From SOIA01 sp050116035 (GTDB taxonomy: Bacteria; Acidobacteriota; Aminicenantia; Aminicenantales; Aminicenantaceae): a stretch of 21,228 bases of DNA. This document shows positions 7,310 to 15,286 of the stretch, piece by piece. Position 1 is the stretch's first letter. Each line of letters opens with the position of its first letter. The DNA lies in assembly GCA_050116035.1 (NCBI GenBank), contig JASFPJ010000010.1, positions 1 to 21,228 of the forward strand, given 5' to 3'. A program made the position numbers and the translations under genes. The notes beneath the pieces were generated by a model. That model was not told where the DNA came from. It saw only the letters and a list, made by a program, of their open reading frames with translations, and ran no database searches.

Positions 7310-8210
7310 GAAAGAGTTCTTCGTCACATCTTTATCCGGATTAAATCAAAGGCTGGATGTTTTCTTATCTGGAAAAATCAGTGAGTTAACCCGGTCCCAG
7401 ATCCAAAAGTTCATCGGGTCAAAGAGAGTTAAAGTGAATGGGGAGGCCAGGAAGTCAAACTATACGCTGAAAGAGGGAGAAAGAGTCGAAATATCGTACG
7501 AGATTGCAGTGCCCGAAGAGATTCAACCCGAAGATATCCCTTTAGATATCATTTACTGCGATAGACATATACTGGTTATCAACAAGACTTCTGGAATGGT
7601 GGTTCATCCCGGAGCAGGCCACAGGAAACACACCCTGGTCAATGCACTACTCTTCCATTTTCCAGGCATTAAAGATATCGGTCCAGAAGAAAGGTGCGGG
7701 ATTGTTCATCGGTTGGATAAAGAAACATCGGGATTGATGGTCGTTGCCAGAAATAGGGATGCATATAAAGGGCTACAGGAGCAGTTCAAAAGAAGAGAGG
7801 TCCAGAAGGTTTATCTCGGACTCGTATGGGGGAGGATGCCTGAGAGGGAAGGAAAGTTCACCTGGGCCATCGGGCGCCATGTAAAACACGGCGAAAGGAT
7901 TTCAGTCAGTACGAAAAAACCGAGAGAGGCCGTGACTCTGTACTCTGTACAAAAAGAATATGGAGAGTTCACGCTCCTGGAAATAAAACCTCTCACAGGA
8001 AGGACTCATCAGATAAGAGTTCATCTTGCCGCATCCGGTCACTCTCTTGTGGGGGATACCCGGTATGGATGTCGAAAAACAAAAATCCGTGTTCCTCGTC
8101 TTTTCCTGCATGCATCATCCCTTTCTTTTATTCATCCAGAGACAAAAGAAGTGGTTGAATTTTCGTCTCCGCTCCCCGAGGATTTGCAGAATTTTTTGGA
8201 TAAGCTATAG
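7302..8210 (+). CDS. RluA/RluD-family 23S rRNA pseudouridine synthase
   Basis: Isomerises uridine to pseudouridine in RNA; RluD-type members modify 23S rRNA helix 69, but the exact target cannot be read from sequence. The 302 residues comprise an N-terminal S4 RNA-binding domain (about 13-65, starting LNQRLDVFLSGK) and a catalytic domain with HRLDKETSGLMVVARN (136-151, catalytic Asp139) and GRTHQIRVHLAASGH followed by GDTRYG. The start is GTG at 7302, eight bases inside lgt. No in-frame ATG is available before the S4 domain and no clear Shine-Dalgarno is seen, so translation probably depends on ribosomes finishing lgt. It is the last gene of the ileS operon. Domain order and length suit RluD, hence no firm symbol among RluA/C/D. 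Confidence 0.92.
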   Translation: MPKKEFFVTSLSGLNQRLDVFLSGKISELTRSQIQKFIGSKRVKVNGEARKSNYTLKEGERVEISYEIAVPEEIQPEDIPLDIIYCDRHILVINKTSGMVVHPGAGHRKHTLVNALLFHFPGIKDIGPEERCGIVHRLDKETSGLMVVARNRDAYKGLQEQFKRREVQKVYLGLVWGRMPEREGKFTWAIGRHVKHGERISVSTKKPREAVTLYSVQKEYGEFTLLEIKPLTGRTHQIRVHLAASGHSLVGDTRYGCRKTKIRVPRLFLHASSLSFIHPETKEVVEFSSPLPEDLQNFLDKL

Positions 8211-8222
8211 GGGACGTTCCCC
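8210..8222. terminator. Small palindrome at the end of the rluD-like gene
   Basis: GGGGA (8210-8214) and TCCCC (8218-8222) can pair around a 3-base loop, beginning on the last base of the stop codon. No T-run follows, so as an intrinsic terminator it is weak; it may instead be a REP-type palindrome. Confidence 0.3.
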
Positions 8223-8261
8223 ATACTGCTGCAGGGAACCTTTGCCTTTCTAAATTTTATC

Positions 8262-8291
8262 TTGAGAAGGAAGGATTTTTTGTTGTATTAT
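8262..8291 (+). promoter_or_regulatory. Candidate promoter of the EF-G2 gene
   Basis: TTGAGA at 8262-8267 and TATTAT at 8286-8291 are 18 bases apart, each one substitution from consensus. The start codon is about 100 bases further on, leaving a leader of roughly 90 bases in which I see no clear riboswitch. Confidence 0.55.
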
Positions 8292-8389
8292 ATCCGTTGC
8301 TGCTTCATTAAAAAGTCAGACACTCATTTAGCTTGAATAATTCAGGGTAGTCGAAAGATCGATACCAATCATTCTTTGGAGGCTTCAAG

Positions 8390-10477
8390 ATGAAAGATTA
8401 CGATGCAGATAAGATCAGAAACATTGCTGTTGTTGGCCATGGTTCATCAGGGAAAACGTCCTTAACCGCTGCATTTTTATTCAATGCCGGGGCGACTTCC
8501 AGACTGACCAAAGTCGAAAGTGGGAACACGGTGACGGATTATGACCCCGATGAGATCGAGAGGAATATTTCCATCAATTCAGCAGTTTGTTTTTTAGAAT
8601 GGAATGGCTGCAAGATTAACCTTGTGGATTGTCCGGGTTATACGAATTTTCTTTGGGACACAAGGGCAAGCCTCAGGGCCGTAGATGCCGGTGTGCTTCT
8701 TGTGTGCGGTGTGGCAGGCGTAGAGGTTGGAACGGAAAAGGTATGGGAGATGCTCGAAGATGCCAAACTTCCTGCTGTCATCGTCATCAACAAACTGGAT
8801 AGGGAGAATTCCAATTACAGGCGGACCGTGGAGGCGATTCATCAGTTTTTCGGTCGTCAGGCTGTTCCTGTTCAACTCCCCATTGGAGAGGAAAAGAATT
8901 TCAACGGAGTGGTCGATTTGGTCGCCAAGAAGGCTTATATTTTTGAACAGAATGAAAGCGGGAAATTCAAGGAAGAGGAGATCCCTGAGGATATGAAGGA
9001 AGAGGCAGAGAAGAAGATTGAAGAATTGACCGAGATGGTTGCCGAAAACGATGAGCAGTTGATGGAAAAGTATTTCGAAAAAGGAGAGCTAACCTCAGAG
9101 GAACTCATTGGTGGCCTCAAGAAGAGTATGCTCAGCAGACAGTTTTTCCCGATCTTCATCGCTTCAGCTCTTATGAACATCGGAACCCAGCCTATCCTTG
9201 ATGGAATCGTTAATTTCTTGCCTTCTCCCGTGGAAAGGGGAGAGGTCGAATCTGAAGAGGGGACGATAAAGATTTCTCTCGACGAGCCTTTCTCAGCGCT
9301 CGTTTTTAAAACGATCTCAGATCCCTATACAGGAAGGATCTCCGTGATGAGGATTTTTTCTGGAAAAGTGAATCCGGATGCTTCAGTGACCAATTCGAGC
9401 AAGGATATTACTGAAAAATTCGGAGGTCTTTTCTTCATGAAAGGGAAAGAACAGGTTCCCGCAGGTCAGGCGAAGGTCGGAGATTTGGTAGCGACAGCCA
9501 AATTAAAAGAGACTTCCACAGGGGATTCCCTGTGTGCGAAGGGATCTTCTCTAAAGTTCCCTCCTATTGTTTTTCCTGAGCCGTCTATCTCTTTTGCCAT
9601 TGAACCGAAAACCCGTGCAGATGAGGATCGGATTTCTCAGGCGATTCATAGGATAACAGAAGAAGATCCGACAGCAAGAATAGAAAGAGAGCCTGAAACC
9701 AATGAATTGATCATCTCTGGAAACGGGCAGCTTCACGTGGAGATCGTCACCGATCGCTTAAAAAAGAGGTATAACGTCAGTGTCGAACTCAAGCCACCTA
9801 AAATCCCCTACAAAGAAACTATTAAAGGAAAATCAGATGTGCAGGGCAAGTACAAGAAGCAGACAGGTGGACGCGGTCAGTATGGTGATGTGAAGATAAA
9901 AATGGAACCTCTGTCCAAGGGGCAGGATTTCGAATTCGAGGACAAGATATTCGGGGGAGCTATCCCTAAAAACTTTATTCCTTCGATTGAAAAAGGAATC
10001 CTGGAAGCACGGAAGAAAGGTGTTATCGCAGGCTATCCGACGGTTGATTTTAAAGTCATCCTTTATGATGGTTCCTATCATGAGGTAGACTCTTCTGATA
10101 TTGCATTCAAAGTCGCGGCATCTATGGCTTTTAAGAAGGGAATGAAAGGAGCCAGACCCACCATTCTCGAGCCCATTATGAACATCGAGGTTTACTCACC
10201 TGAAGCCTACATGGGCGATATCATGGGGAATCTCAATGGAAGAAGAGGCAAAGTTCAGGGGATGGAACAGAAAGGAAATCTGCGAATCATTAAGGCGAAG
10301 GTCCCGATGGCTGAAATGTTGGATTTTGAACCCACCCTTACTTCTATCACCGGAGGCCGAGGATCCTACCTGATGGAATTCTCTCACTATGAAGAGGTGC
10401 CCGGCCAGATTCAGCAAAAGATTATCAACGACGCGATCAAAGACGGTCGGATCAGACCTGAAGAAGAAGAAAAATAA
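8390..10477 (+). CDS. Elongation factor G-like protein (EF-G2 paralogue)
   Basis: A 695-residue translational GTPase with the five-domain EF-G architecture. The G-domain has GHGSSGKT (P-loop, 16-23), DCPGY (80-84) and NKLD (134-137), followed by the domain II to V sequence with GGRGQYGDV and the C-terminal half typical of EF-G. It belongs to the EF-G2/TM1651-like paralogue group rather than canonical FusA: the switch I region reads TDYDPDEIERNISIN instead of the canonical RGITI type, and the GTPase-activating histidine of DTPGH is tyrosine (Tyr84). EF-G2 proteins bind ribosomes and GTP, but their physiological role is poorly settled. GGAGG at 8378-8382 sets the start. The gene stands alone with its own promoter, away from any str-operon (rpsL, rpsG, tuf) gene, which also argues against it being the main EF-G. 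Confidence 0.9.
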   Translation: MKDYDADKIRNIAVVGHGSSGKTSLTAAFLFNAGATSRLTKVESGNTVTDYDPDEIERNISINSAVCFLEWNGCKINLVDCPGYTNFLWDTRASLRAVDAGVLLVCGVAGVEVGTEKVWEMLEDAKLPAVIVINKLDRENSNYRRTVEAIHQFFGRQAVPVQLPIGEEKNFNGVVDLVAKKAYIFEQNESGKFKEEEIPEDMKEEAEKKIEELTEMVAENDEQLMEKYFEKGELTSEELIGGLKKSMLSRQFFPIFIASALMNIGTQPILDGIVNFLPSPVERGEVESEEGTIKISLDEPFSALVFKTISDPYTGRISVMRIFSGKVNPDASVTNSSKDITEKFGGLFFMKGKEQVPAGQAKVGDLVATAKLKETSTGDSLCAKGSSLKFPPIVFPEPSISFAIEPKTRADEDRISQAIHRITEEDPTARIEREPETNELIISGNGQLHVEIVTDRLKKRYNVSVELKPPKIPYKETIKGKSDVQGKYKKQTGGRGQYGDVKIKMEPLSKGQDFEFEDKIFGGAIPKNFIPSIEKGILEARKKGVIAGYPTVDFKVILYDGSYHEVDSSDIAFKVAASMAFKKGMKGARPTILEPIMNIEVYSPEAYMGDIMGNLNGRRGKVQGMEQKGNLRIIKAKVPMAEMLDFEPTLTSITGGRGSYLMEFSHYEEVPGQIQQKIINDAIKDGRIRPEEEEK

Positions 10478-10493
10478 ATAGATTTAGACATAA

Positions 10494-10616
10494 CTAAAAT
10501 AATATTATTGATCCACCTCCACCGCTGAAGCGGGGATTGACAACATTGCTGAAGATAGATCCCCATGAATAGCTGAATCCCACAGAACAAGGCCAGAATG
10601 GAGTGGCATGTGTTCG
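10494..10616 (-). pseudogene. Possible relic of a protein-coding C-terminus
   Basis: Between an in-frame TAA (10617-10619) and a TAG (10494-10496) the minus strand is open for 40 codons without a usable start. It reads like real protein, containing FSYSWGSIFSNVVNPRF and then a Gly4 run and a final IILF. Alternating aromatic and small residues and a terminal Phe recall the last strands of an outer-membrane beta-barrel, but I cannot confirm a homologue. It lies between the convergent EF-G2 and MFS genes. A chance open frame cannot be excluded: the opposite strand is also open for part of this stretch. Confidence 0.3.
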
Positions 10617-10738
10617 TTAAATGCATTTTGTTGAAAATGTTCCATCCACTTTCCATTTAGTGAGCAATACGCAGGAAACCAGAAATTCGTGACAAGATAA
10701 ATTCTAAAAGGAAATAAATAACCTGGAGAGGGTCGGGT

Positions 10739-11893
10739 TTAACGTTTTTTGACAAAGAGAAGCATTACGCCTGATACAGTTGTCAGAGCGAGAGAAACAA
10801 CGAATGGGGCAAATATCCCAACGACCTCCCAGAGCACTCCTGCAATGAGAGAGGCGGGAAGAGCACATAGACCAATAATCATCTGGAACCCGCCGAGACA
10901 GCTGGCTCTGAATTCACAGGGAGCCAATTCGGAAACGAATGTTTTCTGAACAGGCTCGAGGGCTCCTTTGTGAGCCCCATAAAGAATGAATACGAGAAAC
11001 AACATCCAGCGATTGGGCCTGGATATCGCGATCAAGCAGACAATGGTCCAAAAAAAGTAAGAAAGCAGGAGGATAGGTTTTCGCCCTATTCTATCTGCGA
11101 GTTTTCCAAAGGGATAGGAGAGTAGTGAGGCCGCGACTGTAAAAATCAAATAGAGAACCGGGACGAAAGTGACCGTAAATCCGAATTCTTTTGCATATAT
11201 CAGAAGAAAGGAATAACTGAACGCCCCTAATGCAAAAACAGAACTGAGAATCAGAAAAAGCCTGAAATTTCTATCAAGTTCTTTGAAAGAAATGCCCTTG
11301 TGGATTGTGAGCCGTTCAGACTTTCTTTCTTTGATAAAAGAAAAAACCAACGCCGCACTGATAAAAGAGGGGAGGGCGGCCAGGGTAAAGAGTATCCTGT
11401 ATCCCAATATTTTAAAAAGAAAAATACAGATGAGAATCCCGCATACGGCTCCCAGATGATCCATGGCCCTGAGGAGCCCGAAGTGGCTGCCTCTGTTTTC
11501 CTCATCTGAGATATCGGCGACGACTGCATCTCTGGGAGCACTCCTGATTTTTCCTGACCGGTCAAGAACTCTGAATGGGATGAGATGAGTCCAGACAGTA
11601 GAGAGGGCGTACCCTATTCTGGATAAGGCCCCGATGAGATAGCCTGTCCAGATAAAAACCTTTCTTTTTTTCATCCTATCAGAAACGTAACCTGAGGCTG
11701 CCTGGGATAGAGAGACAAGAGCATCACCCAAACCGTCCAGAAATCCCAGAGCAGCCATGTTGGCTTTGAGTACCGTTGTTAAAAAAAGAGGCCAGATAGG
11801 ATAGATGATGTCAGACCCCATGTCATTCAGAAAGGACGCTGCCGCGAATATTCGGACCGTTTTTTTGGCTTCTTTTTTTTCCTTGGCTATCAT
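10739..11893 (-). CDS. Major facilitator superfamily transporter
   Basis: A 384-residue polytopic inner-membrane protein with about twelve hydrophobic segments in two halves. The loop after helix 2 reads GYVSDRMKKRK (68-78) and the equivalent loop of the second half reads GKLADRIGRKP (263-273), the two copies of the MFS signature. A conserved cytoplasmic-type stretch DRSGKIRSAPRDAVVAD (111-127) marks a subfamily of uncharacterised MFS proteins, so the substrate cannot be named. It is slightly shorter than the usual 400 residues but complete at both ends. The ATG has only a weak Shine-Dalgarno, consistent with the very short leader expected from its promoter. It is transcribed divergently from the ChaN-like gene and convergently with the EF-G2 gene; nothing links it functionally to either. 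Confidence 0.88.
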   Translation of the reverse strand: MIAKEKKEAKKTVRIFAAASFLNDMGSDIIYPIWPLFLTTVLKANMAALGFLDGLGDALVSLSQAASGYVSDRMKKRKVFIWTGYLIGALSRIGYALSTVWTHLIPFRVLDRSGKIRSAPRDAVVADISDEENRGSHFGLLRAMDHLGAVCGILICIFLFKILGYRILFTLAALPSFISAALVFSFIKERKSERLTIHKGISFKELDRNFRLFLILSSVFALGAFSYSFLLIYAKEFGFTVTFVPVLYLIFTVAASLLSYPFGKLADRIGRKPILLLSYFFWTIVCLIAISRPNRWMLFLVFILYGAHKGALEPVQKTFVSELAPCEFRASCLGGFQMIIGLCALPASLIAGVLWEVVGIFAPFVVSLALTTVSGVMLLFVKKR

Positions 11894-11910
11894 CTTGATT
11901 ATTTATTGAG

Positions 11911-11939
11911 AGTATAATTCCCTCATGCTGAATTGTAAA
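11911..11939 (-). promoter_or_regulatory. Promoter of the MFS transporter gene
   Basis: On the minus strand TTTACA (11939-11934) and TATACT (11916-11911) are 17 bases apart, each one base off consensus. The predicted start of transcription is only about 10 bases before the ATG at 11893. Confidence 0.65.
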
Positions 11940-12077
11940 CGGGAGAAAAAGACACAAGCTGATAAAATCATTTGAAGGCCGACATTCAAGAAAGGCAAGA
12001 GACTCTAGGGGCGTTTCGTGATTGCATTTTCGGCTGGAGCCACACGAATCTTCCTTTTCATATCCTTTACTTGTTGA

Positions 12078-12107
12078 TTGACATCAGAGAAAAATCAGCG
12101 ATAAGAT
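12078..12107 (+). promoter_or_regulatory. Promoter of the ChaN-PDZ gene
   Basis: A perfect TTGACA at 12078-12083 is followed after 18 bases by TAAGAT at 12102-12107. The start codon at 12134 is preceded by GAGGAG at 12121-12126. Upstream, TTCGTG (12015-12020) and CACGAA (12043-12048) form a small inverted repeat between the divergent promoters that could be a regulator site, on weak evidence. Confidence 0.6.
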
Positions 12108-12133
12108 AGATGAATAATTAGAGGAGATAAAGA

Positions 12134-13363
12134 ATGATAAGAATGTTTATAAAGAAAATTTCTACAGGATTAATTCTCATCCTCATAGCTTCTGTATTGA
12201 GTGGAGTTGAACAAGAGGATAAGACGTTAACTCTCCAACTCGGAAACAAAAAACTGAGAGATAAGACGATGGATGTCACACCCGGGAAAATATACTCTGC
12301 GAGGGAAGGAAGGGCTGTTCCATTTACCAAGATGATCATGGAAATGGAGGATTCTGATTTTGTGTATGTGGGGGAGACACATAACAGTCTGCCTATGCAT
12401 GATATCCAGACGAAAATTATTCAAGCCTTGTACGAGCAGGATCGGAATGTATCCGTGGGCTTGGAAATGTTTCCTGTCACCAACCAAGAAGCCCTGAATA
12501 AATGGAGCGTGGGCATTCTTTCTCAGGAGGAGTTCATCCAAGAATCTCAATGGTATGTGAACTGGAATTTTAATTTTGAGTTTTACAAGGGAATTTTTAA
12601 GTTTGTCAAAGACAGCAAGATCCCTCTTTACGCGCTCAATGCTCCGAGGAAACTCATCACGAAAGTCAGGATGCAAGGATGGGATGCACTTTCCGAGGAA
12701 GAGAAGGAGATAGTCCCAAATCCTGACCTTTCTCATGAGGGACATAAGACGCTGATTCGGACGATTTTCGAAAGCGCAGAACTCCCTCATCAGATGAAGG
12801 GGAAAGGCTTGGAAATGGCATTTGCCGGACTCTACAGGGCTCAATCGGCGTGGGATGAAGTCATGGCGTTCAATGCTGTTCGTGCGCAAAAGAGAGAGAA
12901 TAAAAAAGTGGTTGTCCTGGCAGGTTCAGGTCACCTTCTCTACAATTTAGGAATAAATAGGCGGGCCCATGAGAGAACTCGTCAGCCCTTTAAAACTGTC
13001 ATCTGTGTCGAAGTTCCCGAAGGAGAGAGCAGCGTACAAGTGGCAAGGACTCTTGCCGATTATGTGTGGGGCATTCCGGAAGAAAAAAGGCCAGCGTTTC
13101 CTTCTGTCGGATTGAAGCTTAAGAAATTCGAAGGACTGGATAATCTGGTTATCGAGAGTCGGCCCATCGACGGAGTCGCTTTAAAAGCCGGTTTTAAAAA
13201 GGGAGATGTCATTCTCTCTGTGGACGGGATGAGCTTTTTTGATATGAATAAGCTGAGAATATATTTGGCGCAATTCAAGTGGGAAGAAGAAGTGAAATTT
13301 AAACTCCTGCGGGAGGCGCGCCAGGTAGAAATTCTGTTAAAGTTCATCCCTCCCGATAAATAA
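12134..13363 (+). CDS. Exported ChaN-like protein with C-terminal PDZ domain
   Basis: The 409 residues start with a Sec-type signal (basic MIRMFIKK, hydrophobic core to about residue 23). Residues about 60-300 form a ChaN/DUF399-type domain of the EreA/ChaN-like fold, with VGETH (79-83), GLEMF (109-113), NAPRKL (169-174) and AGSGH (263-267). ChaN of Campylobacter is an iron-regulated haem-binding lipoprotein. Residues about 327-405 form a PDZ domain (IDGVALKAGFKKGDVILSVD, 345-364), which usually binds peptide C-termini. Two points are odd: there is no lipobox cysteine after the signal (ASVLSGVEQ), so it is probably soluble or anchored by an uncleaved signal, and the PDZ domain suggests partner binding. 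The start is set by GAGGAG seven bases upstream. A peptidase gene follows in the same direction. Haem binding is possible; a hydrolase-like role is equally open. Confidence 0.82.
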   Translation: MIRMFIKKISTGLILILIASVLSGVEQEDKTLTLQLGNKKLRDKTMDVTPGKIYSAREGRAVPFTKMIMEMEDSDFVYVGETHNSLPMHDIQTKIIQALYEQDRNVSVGLEMFPVTNQEALNKWSVGILSQEEFIQESQWYVNWNFNFEFYKGIFKFVKDSKIPLYALNAPRKLITKVRMQGWDALSEEEKEIVPNPDLSHEGHKTLIRTIFESAELPHQMKGKGLEMAFAGLYRAQSAWDEVMAFNAVRAQKRENKKVVVLAGSGHLLYNLGINRRAHERTRQPFKTVICVEVPEGESSVQVARTLADYVWGIPEEKRPAFPSVGLKLKKFEGLDNLVIESRPIDGVALKAGFKKGDVILSVDGMSFFDMNKLRIYLAQFKWEEEVKFKLLREARQVEILLKFIPPDK

Positions 13364-13530
13364 GAAGGAACGAATTGATATCTTCTTCAGTCAGGAGCGA
13401 AGTTTTTAATCCTCCGTCTGGCGAGAGCAGGATTGAAACATCATCTTTTTCAGCTCGTATAGAAGAGAGATAGAAAAAAATTTGTTTTATACGATTTAAT
13501 AGAGGCATCAGATTGTCTTCCATCAGAAAA

Positions 13531-13536
13531 GGGAGG
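13531..13536 (+). promoter_or_regulatory. Ribosome binding site that sets the M14 peptidase start
   Basis: GGGAGG lies six bases before the ATG at 13543. A TTG in frame at 13513 would extend the protein by ten residues but has no such site and would place the Shine-Dalgarno inside the gene. Confidence 0.75.
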
Positions 13537-13542
13537 TGGATA

Positions 13543-15246
13543 ATGGTCTATACAAAATATTTTAAAAAATTGGTTTTGGCAATTTTTGTCTTCTCTCTCG
13601 CCGTTACTGCACTGCTGGCAACAGCCGTTAAAACTCCGGCCGAAGAGACAAACTTCATGCAGTACAGTCAATATGAAGAGATAAGCCGGTTTCTCAGCCG
13701 GCTGGATCAACTATCGAGAGAGCTGGAAATCCGGATCATTGGTCAGACAAGAGAAGTCAGGGATTATCCTTCGAAAGACCTTTACCTGTGTATAATCACC
13801 GAAGAAGGAGCGGATAGTCCTCATAAGCTCAACCTTGAGAAACCGTGCTTGCTGATTGTGGCGTCTCAGCACGGGAATGAACAATCAGCCAAAGAGGCTG
13901 TCTTGGGGTTGATCAGAGACCTTGCTGTCGGGGAGATGAAGTCTTTGCTCAAAAAAGTCAATTTTCTGGTCATCCCTCAAGCCAACCCTTACGGGAATTG
14001 GCATGACCAGCGCCGGAATGAGCAGGATCTGGATCTGAATCGAGATCATGTCAAGCTGGAGTCTCCTGAAGTAATGGCTATCCATCGTGTTTTCAGGTCC
14101 TGGATGCCTGAGGTCACATTGGATATTCATGAGAAGGGAGATGATTTCTACCGGGTTTCCATCGGTTGTGTATCCAACGTCAATATTCATCCCTGGCTTC
14201 AAGAATTTTCCCGAAATACAATTTTAGCTGAGATAGAAAAAAAACTGAGGAAAAAGAACATCGCCTTCCATGAGTATCTTGTCACTCAGCGCATGGGGAT
14301 AGATTCTTCTGCTGGAGTGAGCTACAGAGCCGAAGACCTGAGCGAGAGGGAAACGATGAAACGCTATAGCACCACAGACCTCAACGATGGTCGGAACAGC
14401 TTGGGGATTTATGAGACTCTCTCTTTCATTCAGGAAGGAGCATCCCGCCACGATCTCAAGACTCTGAGAGAAAGGACGAGATGGCAGTATTTTGGGATCA
14501 GGTTTTTCGCCGAAAGCATTGCAAAACATGGGTCAGAGATCGTCTCGAAGGTGAGAAGTCTGCGAGCAGACCTCGTGGAGCGAGCCAGGGCCTTCTCTCA
14601 GGAGGATCTTGTTCATCTGAGGATGAAGTATGGCAGGAGCGAGAGAGAACCAGAGTTGAAGATAGAACGCTTCGAGAGCTCGGAGTCTCCGATTAGAGGG
14701 ATTCTCAAAGTGGATAAGAAAGCTGGCGAACCCCTCACTCGGGCTGATTTCGAACCATATCCTTATCCGTCAACCTCAAAGGTCGTCAAGGAGATTGAAA
14801 AGAATTGGTTCCCGAATGTGGAGCCAGCTTTCAGTGTCTCCAGACCGTTAGGGTATATCATCCCGGCCAAGCACCAGGATGTAGCAGAAACTCTACTCCG
14901 CCATGGACTAGAGGTGGATATATTCACTAAAGATACCACTCTTGAAGTCGAGGTTTACCGGGTTGGGACTGTCACTCCGGCTGAATATGATTACCTCCCT
15001 CCTCAGGAAATAGAGGTAGAGAAGGAGAGTCTCCAGACAATCATAAAAAGGGAGGATTTTTATGTGAGCTGTGTTCAAGCTGGAGCGAACCTGATTCCTT
15101 GTCTTCTCGAGCCGGAATCACAATACGGGTTGATTCGCTACTGGAAGTTCGAACTCGTTCCCGAAGTGGGGGATATCTTTTCTTTCTTCAGGTATACAGG
15201 AAAGAAACCTCTACCGGTCATATCCTACAAAAAATGGAAAAGGTAG
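13543..15246 (+). CDS. Exported M14-family zinc carboxypeptidase
   Basis: A 567-residue protein with a signal peptide or signal anchor (basic KYFKK, hydrophobic core about 10-28) and an M14 metallocarboxypeptidase domain. Zinc ligands are His110 and Glu113 in ASQHGNEQ and His196 in LDIHEKGD. Substrate-binding residues appear in NPYGNWHDQRRN and DLDLNRDH (162-169). Glu291 in GIYETLSF is a candidate general base, but I could not align it with certainty. About 240 residues follow the catalytic core and I do not recognise a domain in them. M14 enzymes remove C-terminal residues from peptides or cleave peptidoglycan-type peptides; the substrate here is not readable. It follows the ChaN-PDZ gene by 179 bases in the same direction; a weak promoter-like pair (TTGAAA at 13433, TATAGA at 13458, 19-base spacing) may give it separate transcription. 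It converges with the M15 gene. Confidence 0.87.
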   Translation: MVYTKYFKKLVLAIFVFSLAVTALLATAVKTPAEETNFMQYSQYEEISRFLSRLDQLSRELEIRIIGQTREVRDYPSKDLYLCIITEEGADSPHKLNLEKPCLLIVASQHGNEQSAKEAVLGLIRDLAVGEMKSLLKKVNFLVIPQANPYGNWHDQRRNEQDLDLNRDHVKLESPEVMAIHRVFRSWMPEVTLDIHEKGDDFYRVSIGCVSNVNIHPWLQEFSRNTILAEIEKKLRKKNIAFHEYLVTQRMGIDSSAGVSYRAEDLSERETMKRYSTTDLNDGRNSLGIYETLSFIQEGASRHDLKTLRERTRWQYFGIRFFAESIAKHGSEIVSKVRSLRADLVERARAFSQEDLVHLRMKYGRSEREPELKIERFESSESPIRGILKVDKKAGEPLTRADFEPYPYPSTSKVVKEIEKNWFPNVEPAFSVSRPLGYIIPAKHQDVAETLLRHGLEVDIFTKDTTLEVEVYRVGTVTPAEYDYLPPQEIEVEKESLQTIIKREDFYVSCVQAGANLIPCLLEPESQYGLIRYWKFELVPEVGDIFSFFRYTGKKPLPVISYKKWKR

Positions 15247-15286
15247 ATAGGGAAGAAATCACACAGACTTTTGCGTCCGATATCCA

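Noticed and set aside
12227..12889. 220-codon minus-strand frame inside the ChaN-PDZ gene
   Set aside because: Antisense to GETH and GLEMF motifs of the real gene; composition is that of a shadow frame.
13455..13494. TCGTATA ... TATACGA inverted repeat before the M14 gene as an operator
   Set aside because: Only seven bases per arm with a 26-base gap in AT-rich DNA; plausible by chance.
13513..13542. TTG start ten codons upstream for the M14 peptidase
   Set aside because: GGGAGG six bases before the ATG at 13543 is a much better initiation site and gives a normal signal peptide.
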